Source: Apoda limacodes (lineage: Eukaryota; Arthropoda; Insecta; Lepidoptera; Limacodidae). Taken from it: a DNA stretch of 64,000 bases. Made by a program: the position numbers and the translations under genes. This document shows positions 1 to 9,330 of this stretch, piece after piece (positions within the stretch are counted from its first letter, which is position 1; the number at the start of each line of letters is the position of its first letter). The notes under the pieces are model-generated. The model did not search any database and was not told where the DNA came from. It saw only the letters and a program-made list of their open reading frames with translations. The stretch spans positions 21,980,501-22,044,500 of the forward strand of contig OX291557.1 in NCBI GenBank assembly GCA_946406115.1, given 5' to 3'.

Positions 1-227
1 CTGAGACTATTATTTAGAAAACAAGTAACTCGTAGTAAGTTCTCATAAAAATGTCATTACCATCCCGTACCTGAATATGAAAAGACGTTTCACACGATTA
101 GTGTAAATCAGTATAGGGTCGAGAATCAACAGATATTTGCCTTAGAAACTCAATAATTAATGCGAAGTAATGAGAACTTTTGGAGTAAATATAAGGATGT
201 CTTATAAATATGCTGTAAACGACTTAC

Positions 228-338
228 GTTTAACATAAAGTGACGTTGACTTAGAGAACTCGGAGCCGATGGAGTTCTCTGCGACGCACTCGAATTTACC
301 TTGGTCCTCTTCTTCGCTTTTCACTATTTGTAGCGTAC
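228..338 (-). CDS. Lar: Lar receptor tyrosine phosphatase, exon encoding second half of Ig domain 2
   Basis: Minus-strand exon of 111 bp: AG acceptor at 340-339, GT donor (GTAAGT) at 227-226, two leading bases and one trailing base (phase 1 on both sides). It reads TLQIVKSEEEDQGKFEC and then VAENSIGSEFSKSTSLYVK, which closely matches the end of the second Ig domain of insect Lar: the DxGxYxC-type motif with the second Ig cysteine (FEC), then the strand leading to the Ig2-Ig3 linker. It joins in frame to the exon at 6823-7017, giving DKMHG-TLQI. Lar is a cell-surface receptor phosphatase acting in axon guidance and synapse formation; Ig1-Ig2 bind heparan sulfate proteoglycans and synaptic partners. 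In vertebrate homologues the meA microexon sits just before this segment and meB just after it. No stop or frameshift is seen. The next exon would lie beyond base 1. Confidence 0.93.
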
Positions 339-769
339 CTAGAAAATAAAAGACAAATTAGTAATTTATCATCACCATCTTTGGTAACTGATTCTCAATG
401 TTGATCCCATGATCACCATCGACAATGATTTGCACATTCACGGTCCTAAGCAGTTAGCAACAATTTGAAGAATTTAAGATCACAATAATTCCTATGAATA
501 ATAAGTTAAGGGCAATTTTAACGCCTTTTTTGTTCGTATCTGGTTCTTGATAACCTTGATATAGCATAATATTTAAATATCATATTAAAACTATCTAAGT
601 TGTTGAGTTTCATAAATGTGTTAAGACCAATCGTATATATATATTACTTAGCTAAAATACAAAGTAAGCTCGTAATTATTTGATTTCGTGGTTATTTATT
701 TGAATTAAAAAAAAATGAAAAATAAACCTCACGGAGATGGAACATTGGGCTAAGTATTAAATTCTCTCT

Positions 770-1785
770 GAAGTGGAATGCCATACAACATACAGCAACA
801 AAACTCAAAACTTGCTCCTTTACGATCAGATAGGTGTACTTTCAGTTCGAAAATTATACCTTCTTACTTTAATTTTAAAACAGCACACTAAAACAACCTT
901 TACCCTTCACCACACACTACGTAGGAGAAAAATCAAAGAGTCTGTCCCCCAATACAAAGCAACTTACGCACACAGACACCACCCTTTTCTAGGACCATAC
1001 GTTTATAAGAAAATTGACAATATTTTCAATATCTATAGTAGTAACTACTACACGTGCAAAAAGAAATTAATCGAATATTTACATACTCTGTCCTACGAAG
1101 GTTTAGAAGAATTACTAAAGATTCTTGCTTAAATTCCATCCGTTTATTTTGCAAATATTTTACCCAAATCCTCATGCTCTATTGAATTTATTGCCTATAC
1201 CTATGTACGGATAAATGAATGTATATGTGTATATTTATGTATTTCTGTGTGCGTATATATATAGATATATATCTCATTCCTTGTATTTATGTATAAACTT
1301 ATGACATGTATGTTTATGTATTTTTTTATATAATATACCTAAATATACATTAAATTGCAGTATTGTTATGAACATACACAATAGATAATATATCATATGT
1401 GTATGTATATATATATATATAAAAGAAAAATGAATAAATAAATGTACAAACTAAAAATTTAAAATAACTAGTAACTACATACTTGTAGTGTACAGATAAT
1501 GAATATGCCAAATTCAGTTCCTTTTACTGATCTTCAACTAAGCGAAGGAACACTGGACTCTATAATACAGGTTTACCTAGTATAGAGTTCAGGGCTAGAA
1601 CAAAAGTTCAAGGCAACAAACCTAAACTGATGGTATTAAAATAAATGAAATGACACTTTAGTTTATTCAGAACATATATTTATAAGTCAAAATTAGTGTA
1701 GTAATAGTAGTGTCAACAATGTTACTTAAGGTTTTTAAAAAATATTTGATAATAAACTTTATCTTATCTTATCTTGTTTTAAAAA
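770..1785 (+). pseudogene. LINE 3' end remnant (RT C-terminal tail plus 3' UTR)
   Basis: An open frame at 773-1132 (119 aa) resembles the region C-terminal to reverse transcriptase in insect non-LTR elements: a VRKLYLLTLILKQH segment, then PFLGPYVYKKIDNIFNIY and a YYTCKKKLIEYLHTL segment, ending in a stop. It is followed by ~640 bp of AT-rich sequence ending near 1755-1775 in a short repeated TTATC tail, typical of a LINE 3' end. The RT core and endonuclease are absent, so this is a 5'-truncated copy in Lar intron 4. The clade cannot be fixed by eye. Confidence 0.5.
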
Positions 1786-2279
1786 GGTTAAAAGAGCCAA
1801 CTATAGAAATCACAATCATAAACTGGTTATAAACTAAATGGCAGTTTTTGAAGACTCAAAAGTACTTTAAGAAACTTACTTCAATAAAATATTGTGACTT
1901 TTGCCTTCGAAAAAGCTAACTTTGGGACGAACTATTTACCTTAACCTTGCAAATAATTGAAACAAACAAATGTGAGTCTTAAAGAAATATAATTATCTTA
2001 CAAAAATAAACACGTAATTTGTTAGCTACAACTGAGATTAGGGTACATTATTCCGGCGGCATGTAAAGGAAGGAAGGATCTGTCAGTCTTTGTTCCACGT
2101 CTAATTTACACCAATCCGAGGTCAGCAAAAATATTTCTAATTAAGTAGGCACAATAGGGAACCCAAAGTTTAGTTAATGAAGCAAATTAATCTTCAATCG
2201 GCCTAAGTTAATTACATGTTTAAGTAAATAAAAGCTTTCATTAGATGGACAATACATAATTAAGTAATATAATTAAAGC
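1786..2279. other. Intronic sequence, nothing recognised
   Basis: AT-rich Lar intron 4 sequence without coding potential or a repeat I can name. Confidence 0.5.
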
Positions 2280-2282
2280 TTC

Positions 2283-2480
2283 AGCTAGCAGCTTCGCCTA
2301 TGCTAAAATCGGTTATTGGCGTGGGATTCCTACGGCAACTCTAGTTATAATAGTAAGAAAATTTTTTGTAAGCTACAATTGGTTTCAACCTCGTAGGATT
2401 ACAGTTATTCCCGTGGAATTTTTTGAATCTTCCGGGATGATATCTAACCCTGTTGCGACGTAAAGGAAAGACAAACAAAC
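2283..2480 (-). repeat. Helitron/LINE-tail 3' module (fragment)
   Basis: The stretch begins with AGCTAGCAGCTTCGCC and continues with GTGGGATTCCTACGGCAACT, the reverse complement of the 3' region of the Helitron-like element at 3503-4227. The same module recurs near 30833, 43949 and 56277. It is a partial, diverged copy. Confidence 0.5.
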
Positions 2481-3270
2481 ACACTCACTATAGCCTACTT
2501 ATAACATTAGTAGAATGGAACAGATAAAAAAAAATATTTCTTAAGTCTTATTTATGTATGCATTAATATTTGTTTTCCAACAAAAGATGCCATTACAATT
2601 ATCTAAGCATCTTATTCTATCTTTTTTTCTATATTTGAAGTTTAGGCATAGGGACTGAAGAACGCATTTCCTGGTTAGTTATAGAGTGAAAACGGGCGCA
2701 AAAGTGTTATAGAGACGAAGCGAATTCGCTTCGAGTAGTTGCTTCTTTCTAATTCTCTTTTTGATGATTTTACAGTAAAGAGACATCTACTTGTCGCAAA
2801 TTAGCTTTGTATATTTCTAAACAGATAGAGACAGATTACAGAACTCGAAGTCTATGATTTGAAGAGACTCTAGATGGTCAAGGAGCTTGAGTTAAACTCG
2901 TATATTTTTGAGGCAAAGTGTCCACCAAAGTAATGTGATCACTGTTATCGATTAATAGAGGTGGCTCAAGCAAAAAAGTGTACAATGTAGGCTGTTGGCA
3001 GTATGTCCTTTTCCCTCTTTGTGTTTGTTTTACCGCTTGTACAATAGATTGAAGTCCGAAAACGCTTAAGTTGTGGCATTAGCTCTCTGTAGGGAAGAAG
3101 TTTTTACTAGGGACTAGATTAGGAATCTTTAAAACTTAATGATCAGATCCTTGGAATGAGTAACGGAATTCTCACAAAATGTAAAACTCACAATAGAAAT
3201 TTTATGAGAGTCTATGAAAGGATGGCAGAGTTACAAAGTACATAAGAATCACAAATGGAATCAGAGATAA
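2481..3270. other. Intronic sequence, nothing recognised
   Basis: No coding frame, RNA gene or clear repeat was seen in this AT-rich stretch. Confidence 0.5.
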
Positions 3271-3284
3271 AGATATATACACAT

Positions 3285-3500
3285 ACAAGCGGTCCCGGCG
3301 AACGTTGTTCCGCTGCCGTCCCTATGTAACCCGGCGAAAGTTGGTTTTAACCTAAAGTGACCGAGTCCGGCTCGCACTTAACAGATCGAGACAAAACTAT
3401 CCTATCTTTTAAGTTGGATCAAATAACAGATAGTAACGAAGTTTGATCAAAATCGGTTGAGTAGTTTAGGAGTCCATCGCGGACAAAAAACGTGACACGT
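3285..3500 (+). repeat. Interspersed repeat fragment, LINE-tail-like
   Basis: GC-richer patch with GGTCCCGGCGAACGTTGTTC and, further on, CAAAATCGGTTGAGTAG followed by GGAGTCCATCGCGGACA. Text of this kind is typical of 3' ends of lepidopteran LINEs. It stops directly before the Helitron-like element. Confidence 0.4.
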
Positions 3501-3502
3501 AA

Positions 3503-4227
3503 TCTATACTAATATATAAAGCTGAAGAGTTTGTTTGTTTGAACGCGCTAATCTCACGAACTACTGGTCGGATTTAAAAAAATCTTTCAATGTTATATAG
3601 CCCATTTATCGAGGAAGGTTATAGGCTATATATCATCACGCTAATACAAATAGGAGCGGAGCACTAATGAAAAATGTTTCAAAATCGGGTTTTTTTTATC
3701 CTTTTGAGAGCTTTTTTGAGAGCTGCGTGCGCTGCGTAAACGGTTAGAGTTTCGCAAAAATCATGTATGACAGAATTGTTTCCCTAAAAAAGTTCTAAAA
3801 AAAAGTCCGCGACAGCATATGTCTATATTTTAAGGTTGGCTCACTATAACCTTTTTTATGCTAACCATATTTGTTCTAAAATAATGCATTATTTTGAAGG
3901 TGTTTTTATAATTATTATCCAAATAAATACGTTATTCATCACAAGCATTTAATTTAAAACGAAATTGCCCTGTTCATCATTCGATTTCAATGAATATCTT
4001 CGGAGATATCGCAGTTTTAAAATAACGTGGCAGCAAAATAATTATCAATTATTGCGCGCGCATTTATGATGTGCGAGGCCGGCGGGCAGTCATGAGTGGG
4101 AAGGGCGGTACGTATTATTTAAAAATATTTTACGTTCTGTTTTTTTTTTTTATGATTGAGGAGTTGCCGTAAGAATCCTACGCCGATAACCAAATTTAGG
4201 ACGCGCGAAGCCGCTGGCAAAAGCTAG
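3503..4227 (+). mobile_element. Non-autonomous Helitron-like element
   Basis: It starts A|TCTATACTAATAT at 3503 and ends GGCAAAAGCTAG|T at 4227, the A|TC...CTRR|T border pattern of Helitrons, with a GC-rich GCGCGAAGCCGC mini-hairpin just inside the 3' end. It is 725 bp, has no TIRs and no target duplication, and encodes no Rep/helicase, so it would depend on an autonomous partner. Related, more decayed ends occur at 63036-63415. Confidence 0.65.
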
Positions 4228-4680
4228 TTTTTCTATATAAAGATTTGATGGAATATAAAGGCCGTATAATTCTATTTGCTATAATATTAAAAAAACATAA
4301 TAATACGTATGACATAGGTAGGGAAATATTGATCAGACAATTTAAAGTTAACCGTTGATAAAAAATGTGTCTGTCGCTAGTTAACGAACAAACAAATATA
4401 AAAAAAACTATAAATAGTTATACTCTTTAACAACACTTACAAAGATTCTTAAGCTACTATTACCAAGTTTTAGTCAGGCTTAAAATGTTTCCTGAACGAA
4501 CAGGCTGTCAGTGAGAATGCTGGGCTTACGCCCTCCGCAATTACGTTAACTAATCGACTGTGAATTTCTTATCTCAACTTACGTCTCGTCTGTTTTTGTT
4601 GAAAATAATCCCTAAGATGGTGAGGTGATTTACAGATTTTCTTCATTTTTACGTTAGTACTATTTGTCAGTGGTTTTTAT
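4228..4680. other. Intronic sequence, nothing recognised
   Basis: AT-rich intron sequence between the Helitron-like element and the GGTTCCGTACC element. Confidence 0.5.
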
Positions 4681-5084
4681 GGTTCCGTACCTAAAGGGTA
4701 AAAAACGGAACCCTATTACTAAGACTCCGCTTTCCGTTCGTCCGTCTGTCACCAGGCTGTATCTTATGAACCGTGATAGTTAGACAGTTGAAATTTTCAC
4801 TGAAGATGTATTTCTGTTAAAATACACGAAAAAAATAATTATTAAATGGGGCTCCCATACAACAAACGTGATTTTTTTGCTCGTTTTTGCACGAAATTGA
4901 TAACGGCAACAGGTAGACAAATGAAATATTCACAGAATATTTAGATATATATATTCACTTTAAAAATAGATATTTAAATAAAAATAAAACAAAAATTTGA
5001 GAGGGCTCCTATACAACAAACATAATTTTTTTTGCCGTTTTTATAGATAATGGTACGGAACCCTTCGCGCGCGAGTCCGACTTT
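4681..5084 (+). mobile_element. GGTTCCGTACC-bounded short element (MITE-like)
   Basis: It begins GGTTCCGTACCT and ends with the inverted copy GGTACGGAACCC at 5052-5063, followed by a CGCGAGTCCGAC tail. Its interior carries CCCTATTACTAAGACTCCGC, a CCGT/CTGT-rich stretch and a CATACAACAAACGTGATT box. Related copies are at 61994-62484 and from about 63520. There is no coding sequence. Confidence 0.6.
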
Positions 5085-5164
5085 CGACACTTATTTGTAA
5101 ATAGTTCATCAATGTCAATAAAACATTTTTGGCTAAAATATACGGATAGAAATATATATATATA

Positions 5165-5405
5165 CTAGCTGATCGTTATCCTGCATGAAACCGACTGCAG
5201 CGCCATCTGCCGGGCTGTTTTGTGAATCTAAACCATCCAGGGCGTTAAGGAACAGTGACATACACACGTACCGTAGAATTTTTATTTGTCGGGCAGACGT
5301 TGTCCTGCATCCATACAAAAAAAAAACATTCAAATCGGTCCAGCCGTTTAGGAGGAGTACAGTGACATACACACGTACAGTAGAATTATATATACATATA
5401 TAAAG
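5165..5405 (+). repeat. LINE-tail-like repeat with internal direct repeat
   Basis: It contains CAAATCGGTCCAGCCGTTTA followed by GGAGGAGTACAGTGACATAC, and ends in a TATATA tail, as in RTE-like LINE 3' ends. The phrase AGTGACATACACACGTAC occurs twice (near 5253 and 5360). Degenerate and non-coding. Confidence 0.45.
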
Positions 5406-6190
5406 ATATATATTATTTTAATAAAAATATTTATATGATTTGTTTAACATCACGAACTTCTAAACCAACCATAACAAAAATTACATAATATTTTGCTTTA
5501 CGTTAAATAAACAGGCACGTGGCATAATAGTTCCTTCGCTCACATACACAAGGGGATTAAGGGTAAGACGAACATTTAATAAAGTTCCGAACGATATTCC
5601 CCACAAAGCTCCGAAAGCATTAATCTTATCGAAATCGTATTTCGGCTTCGTATTGATGCGTCGATACGTGCTCAGCTTTTCGTGTCACAGAAGAAGAAGT
5701 AATAAAATCATTTGAGACTATCGCAAACTCAAACAATATAAAATTTTAAGAATTTGATCAATTTTGGTACTGTACTAAGTGCACTTTTTGGCATAAAAAA
5801 AATATATGTTACAATTTGAACCTTTATTGAGAAACTTGATAATATTTTAATAATTTAGCTATTAAAACTTTTAGAAAAAAAAAAATCTGACCCCCCGTTT
5901 CGGTCTTTAATTCAATTTCCCCTACAAACTAAGATTGATATTCCCTTTATTCTTTTTGCATAAAATAGATATTAATATGACAAATCATATGTGCTAATTT
6001 CATAGTTCTTCTAATGACGTATTTAAATTTTTTGACGAAGAAAGCCAAGAAAATCAAAAATTTACAACGAGCGATCACGCGCTAGCGCCTAGCTATAGGT
6101 TTATTTGTCCGCTCTAATAGGTCTTTGTGCACTGTTCGTAAGCCACGCCCTTAGCATGCTTTATCTAGGGTATGCTATAGTCTAACAAGC
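5406..6190. other. Intronic sequence, nothing recognised
   Basis: AT-rich intron sequence with no recognisable coding or repeat signal. Confidence 0.45.
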
Positions 6191-6234
6191 GATTGATTTA
6201 TTCTTTATTTAGGAATACCCAATAAAGGATAAAC

Positions 6235-6485
6235 ACTCTTAAACGCGTCTTAGGTGGTATGGACATGTAATGAGAAGACCTGAAGAGGATATGACAAGGC
6301 CGGCTTGTTTGCCACCTTAGTAGAATAAAACAAAGGCTCTAAATATAAACGCCCGTCCGAAAAAGAATACTTTTCGTAGCTTTGATGTATGTTATCAACT
6401 ATAAGGTCTAAAGAAAACCCAAGTAAATGATACAGATCTGAAATGGAATAAGGCTTCGCATAGAGAAAGAGAATAGTAGAGTGTA
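6235..6485 (+). pseudogene. LINE reverse-transcriptase C-terminal relic
   Basis: One frame reads RLRWYGHVMRRPEEDMT, the WYGHV(M/R)R signature that ends the protein of RTE/R4-like LINEs. Further on, VNDTDLKWNKASHRERE resembles the last residues of such proteins. A piece of the GGTGGCAAACAAGC repeat (inverted) appears to interrupt it near 6300-6325. Short and out of frame: dead. Confidence 0.5.
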
Positions 6486-6822
6486 TTATAAGGGAGCAAA
6501 TTAGTATTTCTTTGACCAGGGCGCAATTTTAGTTTTTTCACTACGCTCAGGATTCAATATACGTCACCCGAGCTAAAAATATTTTGTGACCCCTCACTGT
6601 TCATCCCATTCAATGAAAAAATTAATAAAAGGAGCTTTAGGATACAACTCAAGAAAAAAATTAATTAATGTTTAATAGGTAATTAGTAATTATTATTCAC
6701 AATATGTTACCTCTATCAACTCCTTCTGTTGGACATACAGTGAACCACGGTCTTTTGCCTGCTCAATTCTATTCAATAATGATAATTTCAAGAATCATTT
6801 GATTAAATTTTTAATTTCTTAC
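6486..6822. other. Intronic sequence before Lar Ig2a exon donor, nothing recognised
   Basis: AT-rich sequence up to the GTAAGA donor of the next exon; no feature seen. Confidence 0.5.
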
Positions 6823-7017
6823 CGTGCATTTTGTCGTTTAGGAGCGCATATCTCGGATTTGAAGCTACGTCCAGCGGTAGAGAGTTCCACAGCCATTTTA
6901 TCTTCGGGGTGGGGTTGCCGGTAGCCTGGCAGGGAAGTGTGGCGGTGTGACCCACTTCTACGACCATCGTGGAGGGGGGTGGAGCGATGCTCGGGAACCC
7001 AGGAGGCACTTTATCGA
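6823..7017 (-). CDS. Lar: Lar receptor tyrosine phosphatase, exon encoding first half of Ig domain 2
   Basis: Minus-strand exon of 195 bp: acceptor TTTTTACACAG ending at 7018, GT donor (GTAAGA) at 6822-6821, phase 1 on both sides. It reads VDKVPPGFPSIAPPPSTMVV, then EVGHTATLPCQATGNPTPKI and KWLWNSLPLDVASNPRYALL, ending NDKMH(G). The order VEVGHTxxxxC...GNPTPxIxWxxN...NPRY matches Ig domain 2 of Drosophila Lar closely, with the first Ig cysteine (LPC) and the core tryptophan (KW). The junctions complete valine with the exon at 20012-20191 and glycine with the exon at 228-338. The NDKMHG stretch falls exactly where vertebrate LAR-family receptors place the meA alternative microexon. No damage is visible. 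Confidence 0.95.
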
Positions 7018-7219
7018 CTGTGTAAAAATATAGTTTTTTAGAACAGTGACATATTTTTAATATAGAATCAAAAGTACTTTTAAGGAATTGAACTAATATA
7101 AACTAACAAAATGTAACTTTATAATATACTTGCTGGCTCGGCAGATGCTGGTCTGCACTTAAAGTTGATGTGATGTAGCGTTATGCTGTAGTTGTTACAA
7201 AAACGGGTAGCTGTTTCCC
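7018..7219. other. Intronic sequence
   Basis: Start of the ~13-kb Lar intron 3; polypyrimidine-poor AT-rich sequence, no other feature. Confidence 0.5.
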
Positions 7220-7505
7220 ACGGCTACACCAGCGCGGATTTCTATTAGATATAAACTAACTTAAACCGCCATCTGATATAAATGTATGGAACTCTTAGCC
7301 AGCATACGCCACGTAAACCTCCCAGACCGCATAATTTTTTAAAACTTTAAAACAAAATAATATTAAGCTATACGTATAAACCTTACTCTTGAATCACACT
7401 ATCTGTCGATGAAAACCGCATTAAAATCCGTTGCGTAGTTTAAAAGATCTAAGCGTACATCGCTACAGACGGCAAGAAGCGACTTTGTTTCATACTATGT
7501 ATAGA
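7220..7505 (+). repeat. Interspersed repeat, LINE-tail-like
   Basis: It contains GAAAACCGCATTAAAATCCG, then TTGCGTAGTTTAAAAGATCT and GACGGCAAGAAGCGACTTTG, a phrase common in lepidopteran intergenic DNA and read as the 3' end of a LINE-derived repeat. Non-coding. Confidence 0.45.
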
Positions 7506-8822
7506 AATGTGTAAATAGTATAGAACTCTTCAAGAATGGAGTGATAAGATTTTTAATAATTTGCAACACAATTTGTAGTTATATATATTTTTCTCAAACA
7601 TGCTACGATATGCGACCATATCTTGCACAGGCTTCTTTGGGATAAATCGTACTTTCATTACAGTATCAAAGAGCGACTCACAATGTTTTATATTTGACCG
7701 CTCAAGCGGTCAAATATGGATTTTGAAAATGGAACATTGCAAACTAAAAAACATAACTTTTCAAGTTTTATTAGATTTAGGACTGGCACAACAAAAAGAA
7801 TGCGCTATTATATTAATTTAAAAAAGTAAAAAAAGTAAGGTAAAATTACCTAAAATATTTTTATTATTGTCAATAGGTACAGTTGTCAATATAATTAGTT
7901 TTTTTACACGCATGTTTGAGAAAAGCACTACACAAGACTGGGCCAAAACGTTTTCGGGCTGCGGCAGTAATGTACTATACCTGGACAACTCCCTTTTTAT
8001 AATCGTAAAAGCTGTTTTTAAGCGATTTATCTGGGTTTAGTTTTTTCTAATGAACTCTCATTCAGCTTAAGTACAAATTGTAATATCTTTAATTTGTATA
8101 TTAAGTAACACACGACTAATGGCCCCAAAGCAATTAGCTAATGAATATATTGATTAGAACTGTAATGTTAATTTACATCTAATAGTCGAACCCCGCCCTT
8201 TGTTACTTTGATGAAATTGAACGTCAATGTGTTTTTACGTACCTACCTACATGTCGCAGAAGCTTTACAAAGTTTTCGTATCTGACGATGTTTTTTGATT
8301 AAACAGCCTTTAATATTCGTCTCGTAACTTGTCACGTGAATGAAATCAAGTTTCGTAATGAAGATAAGACTAAAAAGCAAAGATTATGAGTACACGTTAT
8401 TACAATAATTTTTTAACTTTTTAACAGTAAAAAAGAGGTCAGTTTGGGATTTTTTTTATGGAACAAAAGTTCATTGATTATGTTTTCACGTTTGTCAGTT
8501 AGGTATTAAACTGTATTCACAACAACACAGTTATTAAATTTTAGTCACATTTACTGAGTCGACCTAGAGAAATCTTTGCAAAAAAATTGTAATTCAGACA
8601 GTATAGCCTCTTAAGTTAGTTAAGGGTGCTCTACTACCAGAACAACAAGCTTAACCGCCCTTTTATAGATCAATTTATCGTCATTTTGCAACTGGGTCTA
8701 TATAGATATATCTCGCTTATTGGCTGTACAATGTTATGAAATATTTTACCATAGACTATCAACTAAGGAGAACTATCATGACACAGATGACGTTGTCGTG
8801 ATGTGTGTTACAGTAATGTATG
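7506..8822. other. Intronic sequence with one palindrome
   Basis: No gene or named repeat, apart from the perfect 13-bp-arm palindrome at 7690-7717. Confidence 0.45.
7690..7717. repeat. Perfect short palindrome
   Basis: ATATTTGACCGCT, a 2-base spacer (CA), then its exact complement AGCGGTCAAATAT. Twenty-six of 28 bases pair. No neighbouring gene explains it. Confidence 0.8.
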
Positions 8823-8850
8823 TACGAGACATGTCCAGAAAGTAAGTGTA

Positions 8851-8864
8851 CTGGTACTCTCACA
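8851..8864. repeat. Target-site duplication, left copy
   Basis: CTGGTACTCTCACA here is repeated exactly at 13573-13586 and flanks the inserted LINE. The 14-bp length suits endonuclease-type (target-primed) LINE insertion. Confidence 0.9.
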
Positions 8865-8884
8865 TCTCTGGGTATCTTCTCTTT

Positions 8885-8975
8885 CACCCTATGGGTGTTG
8901 AGGTGCGGGTGTCGGGGGAGGGGAATTTACCTCCCACCATGACCCGGGCCGAAGTTCAGGGGTGCTTAACACCCC
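8885..8975 (-). other. Hairpins in the LINE 3' terminal region
   Basis: CACCC-TAT-GGGTG (8885-8897) and GGGGTG-CTTAA-CACCCC (8959-8975) form stable stems close to the LINE 3' end. They could serve as recognition structures for the element's reverse transcriptase in place of poly(A); that role is inferred. Confidence 0.5.
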
Positions 8976-9059
8976 CGGTGAAGTTAAAGGAAACCTACGT
9001 TTCAGGACCCTTTGTGGATAATATTTTATCGCCTGAGGCGATATGAAGACGGAAGTAAT

Positions 9060-9300
9060 AATGAAAAAACGAGAATAGGCGCAAAATTAAAATCAAAACA
9101 AAGCAAAAGAACGAAATGAAAAATAAAATAAAAAATAAAACAAAACCAAAAACCAAGCAAAACAAAGACAAAAACATAAGCGAAACAAAAATAAAAGCGA
9201 AACGAAACCAATAAATGCGAAATAAAAACGAAATAAAATGAAAAAATAAAACAGAGATAAAAGCGAAAGAGAGAGAAAGGAAAGTAGGTGAGAGGGTGGG
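9060..9300. repeat. Long purine-rich low-complexity tract in the LINE 3' UTR
   Basis: About 240 bases of A-rich sequence on the plus strand built from irregular AAAATAAA / AAACAAAAC / GCGAAAC variants (pyrimidine-rich on the LINE strand). The open frames seen on the minus strand here are a by-product of T/C-rich composition. Confidence 0.75.
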
Positions 9301-9304
9301 GGGG

Positions 9305-9330
9305 GGGTGAATAATTGCAATTATTCACCC
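9305..9330. repeat. Perfect 26-bp palindrome at the LINE ORF2 stop
   Basis: GGGTGAATAATTG is followed directly by its complement CAATTATTCACCC. The ORF2 stop codon (complement of 9321-9323) lies inside it. Either an RNA hairpin in the element or chance; the perfection suggests function. Confidence 0.8.

Noticed and set aside
8995..9328. Phe/Leu-rich minus-strand open frames resembling membrane proteins
   Set aside because: They are produced by the T/C-rich low-complexity tract in the LINE 3' UTR.
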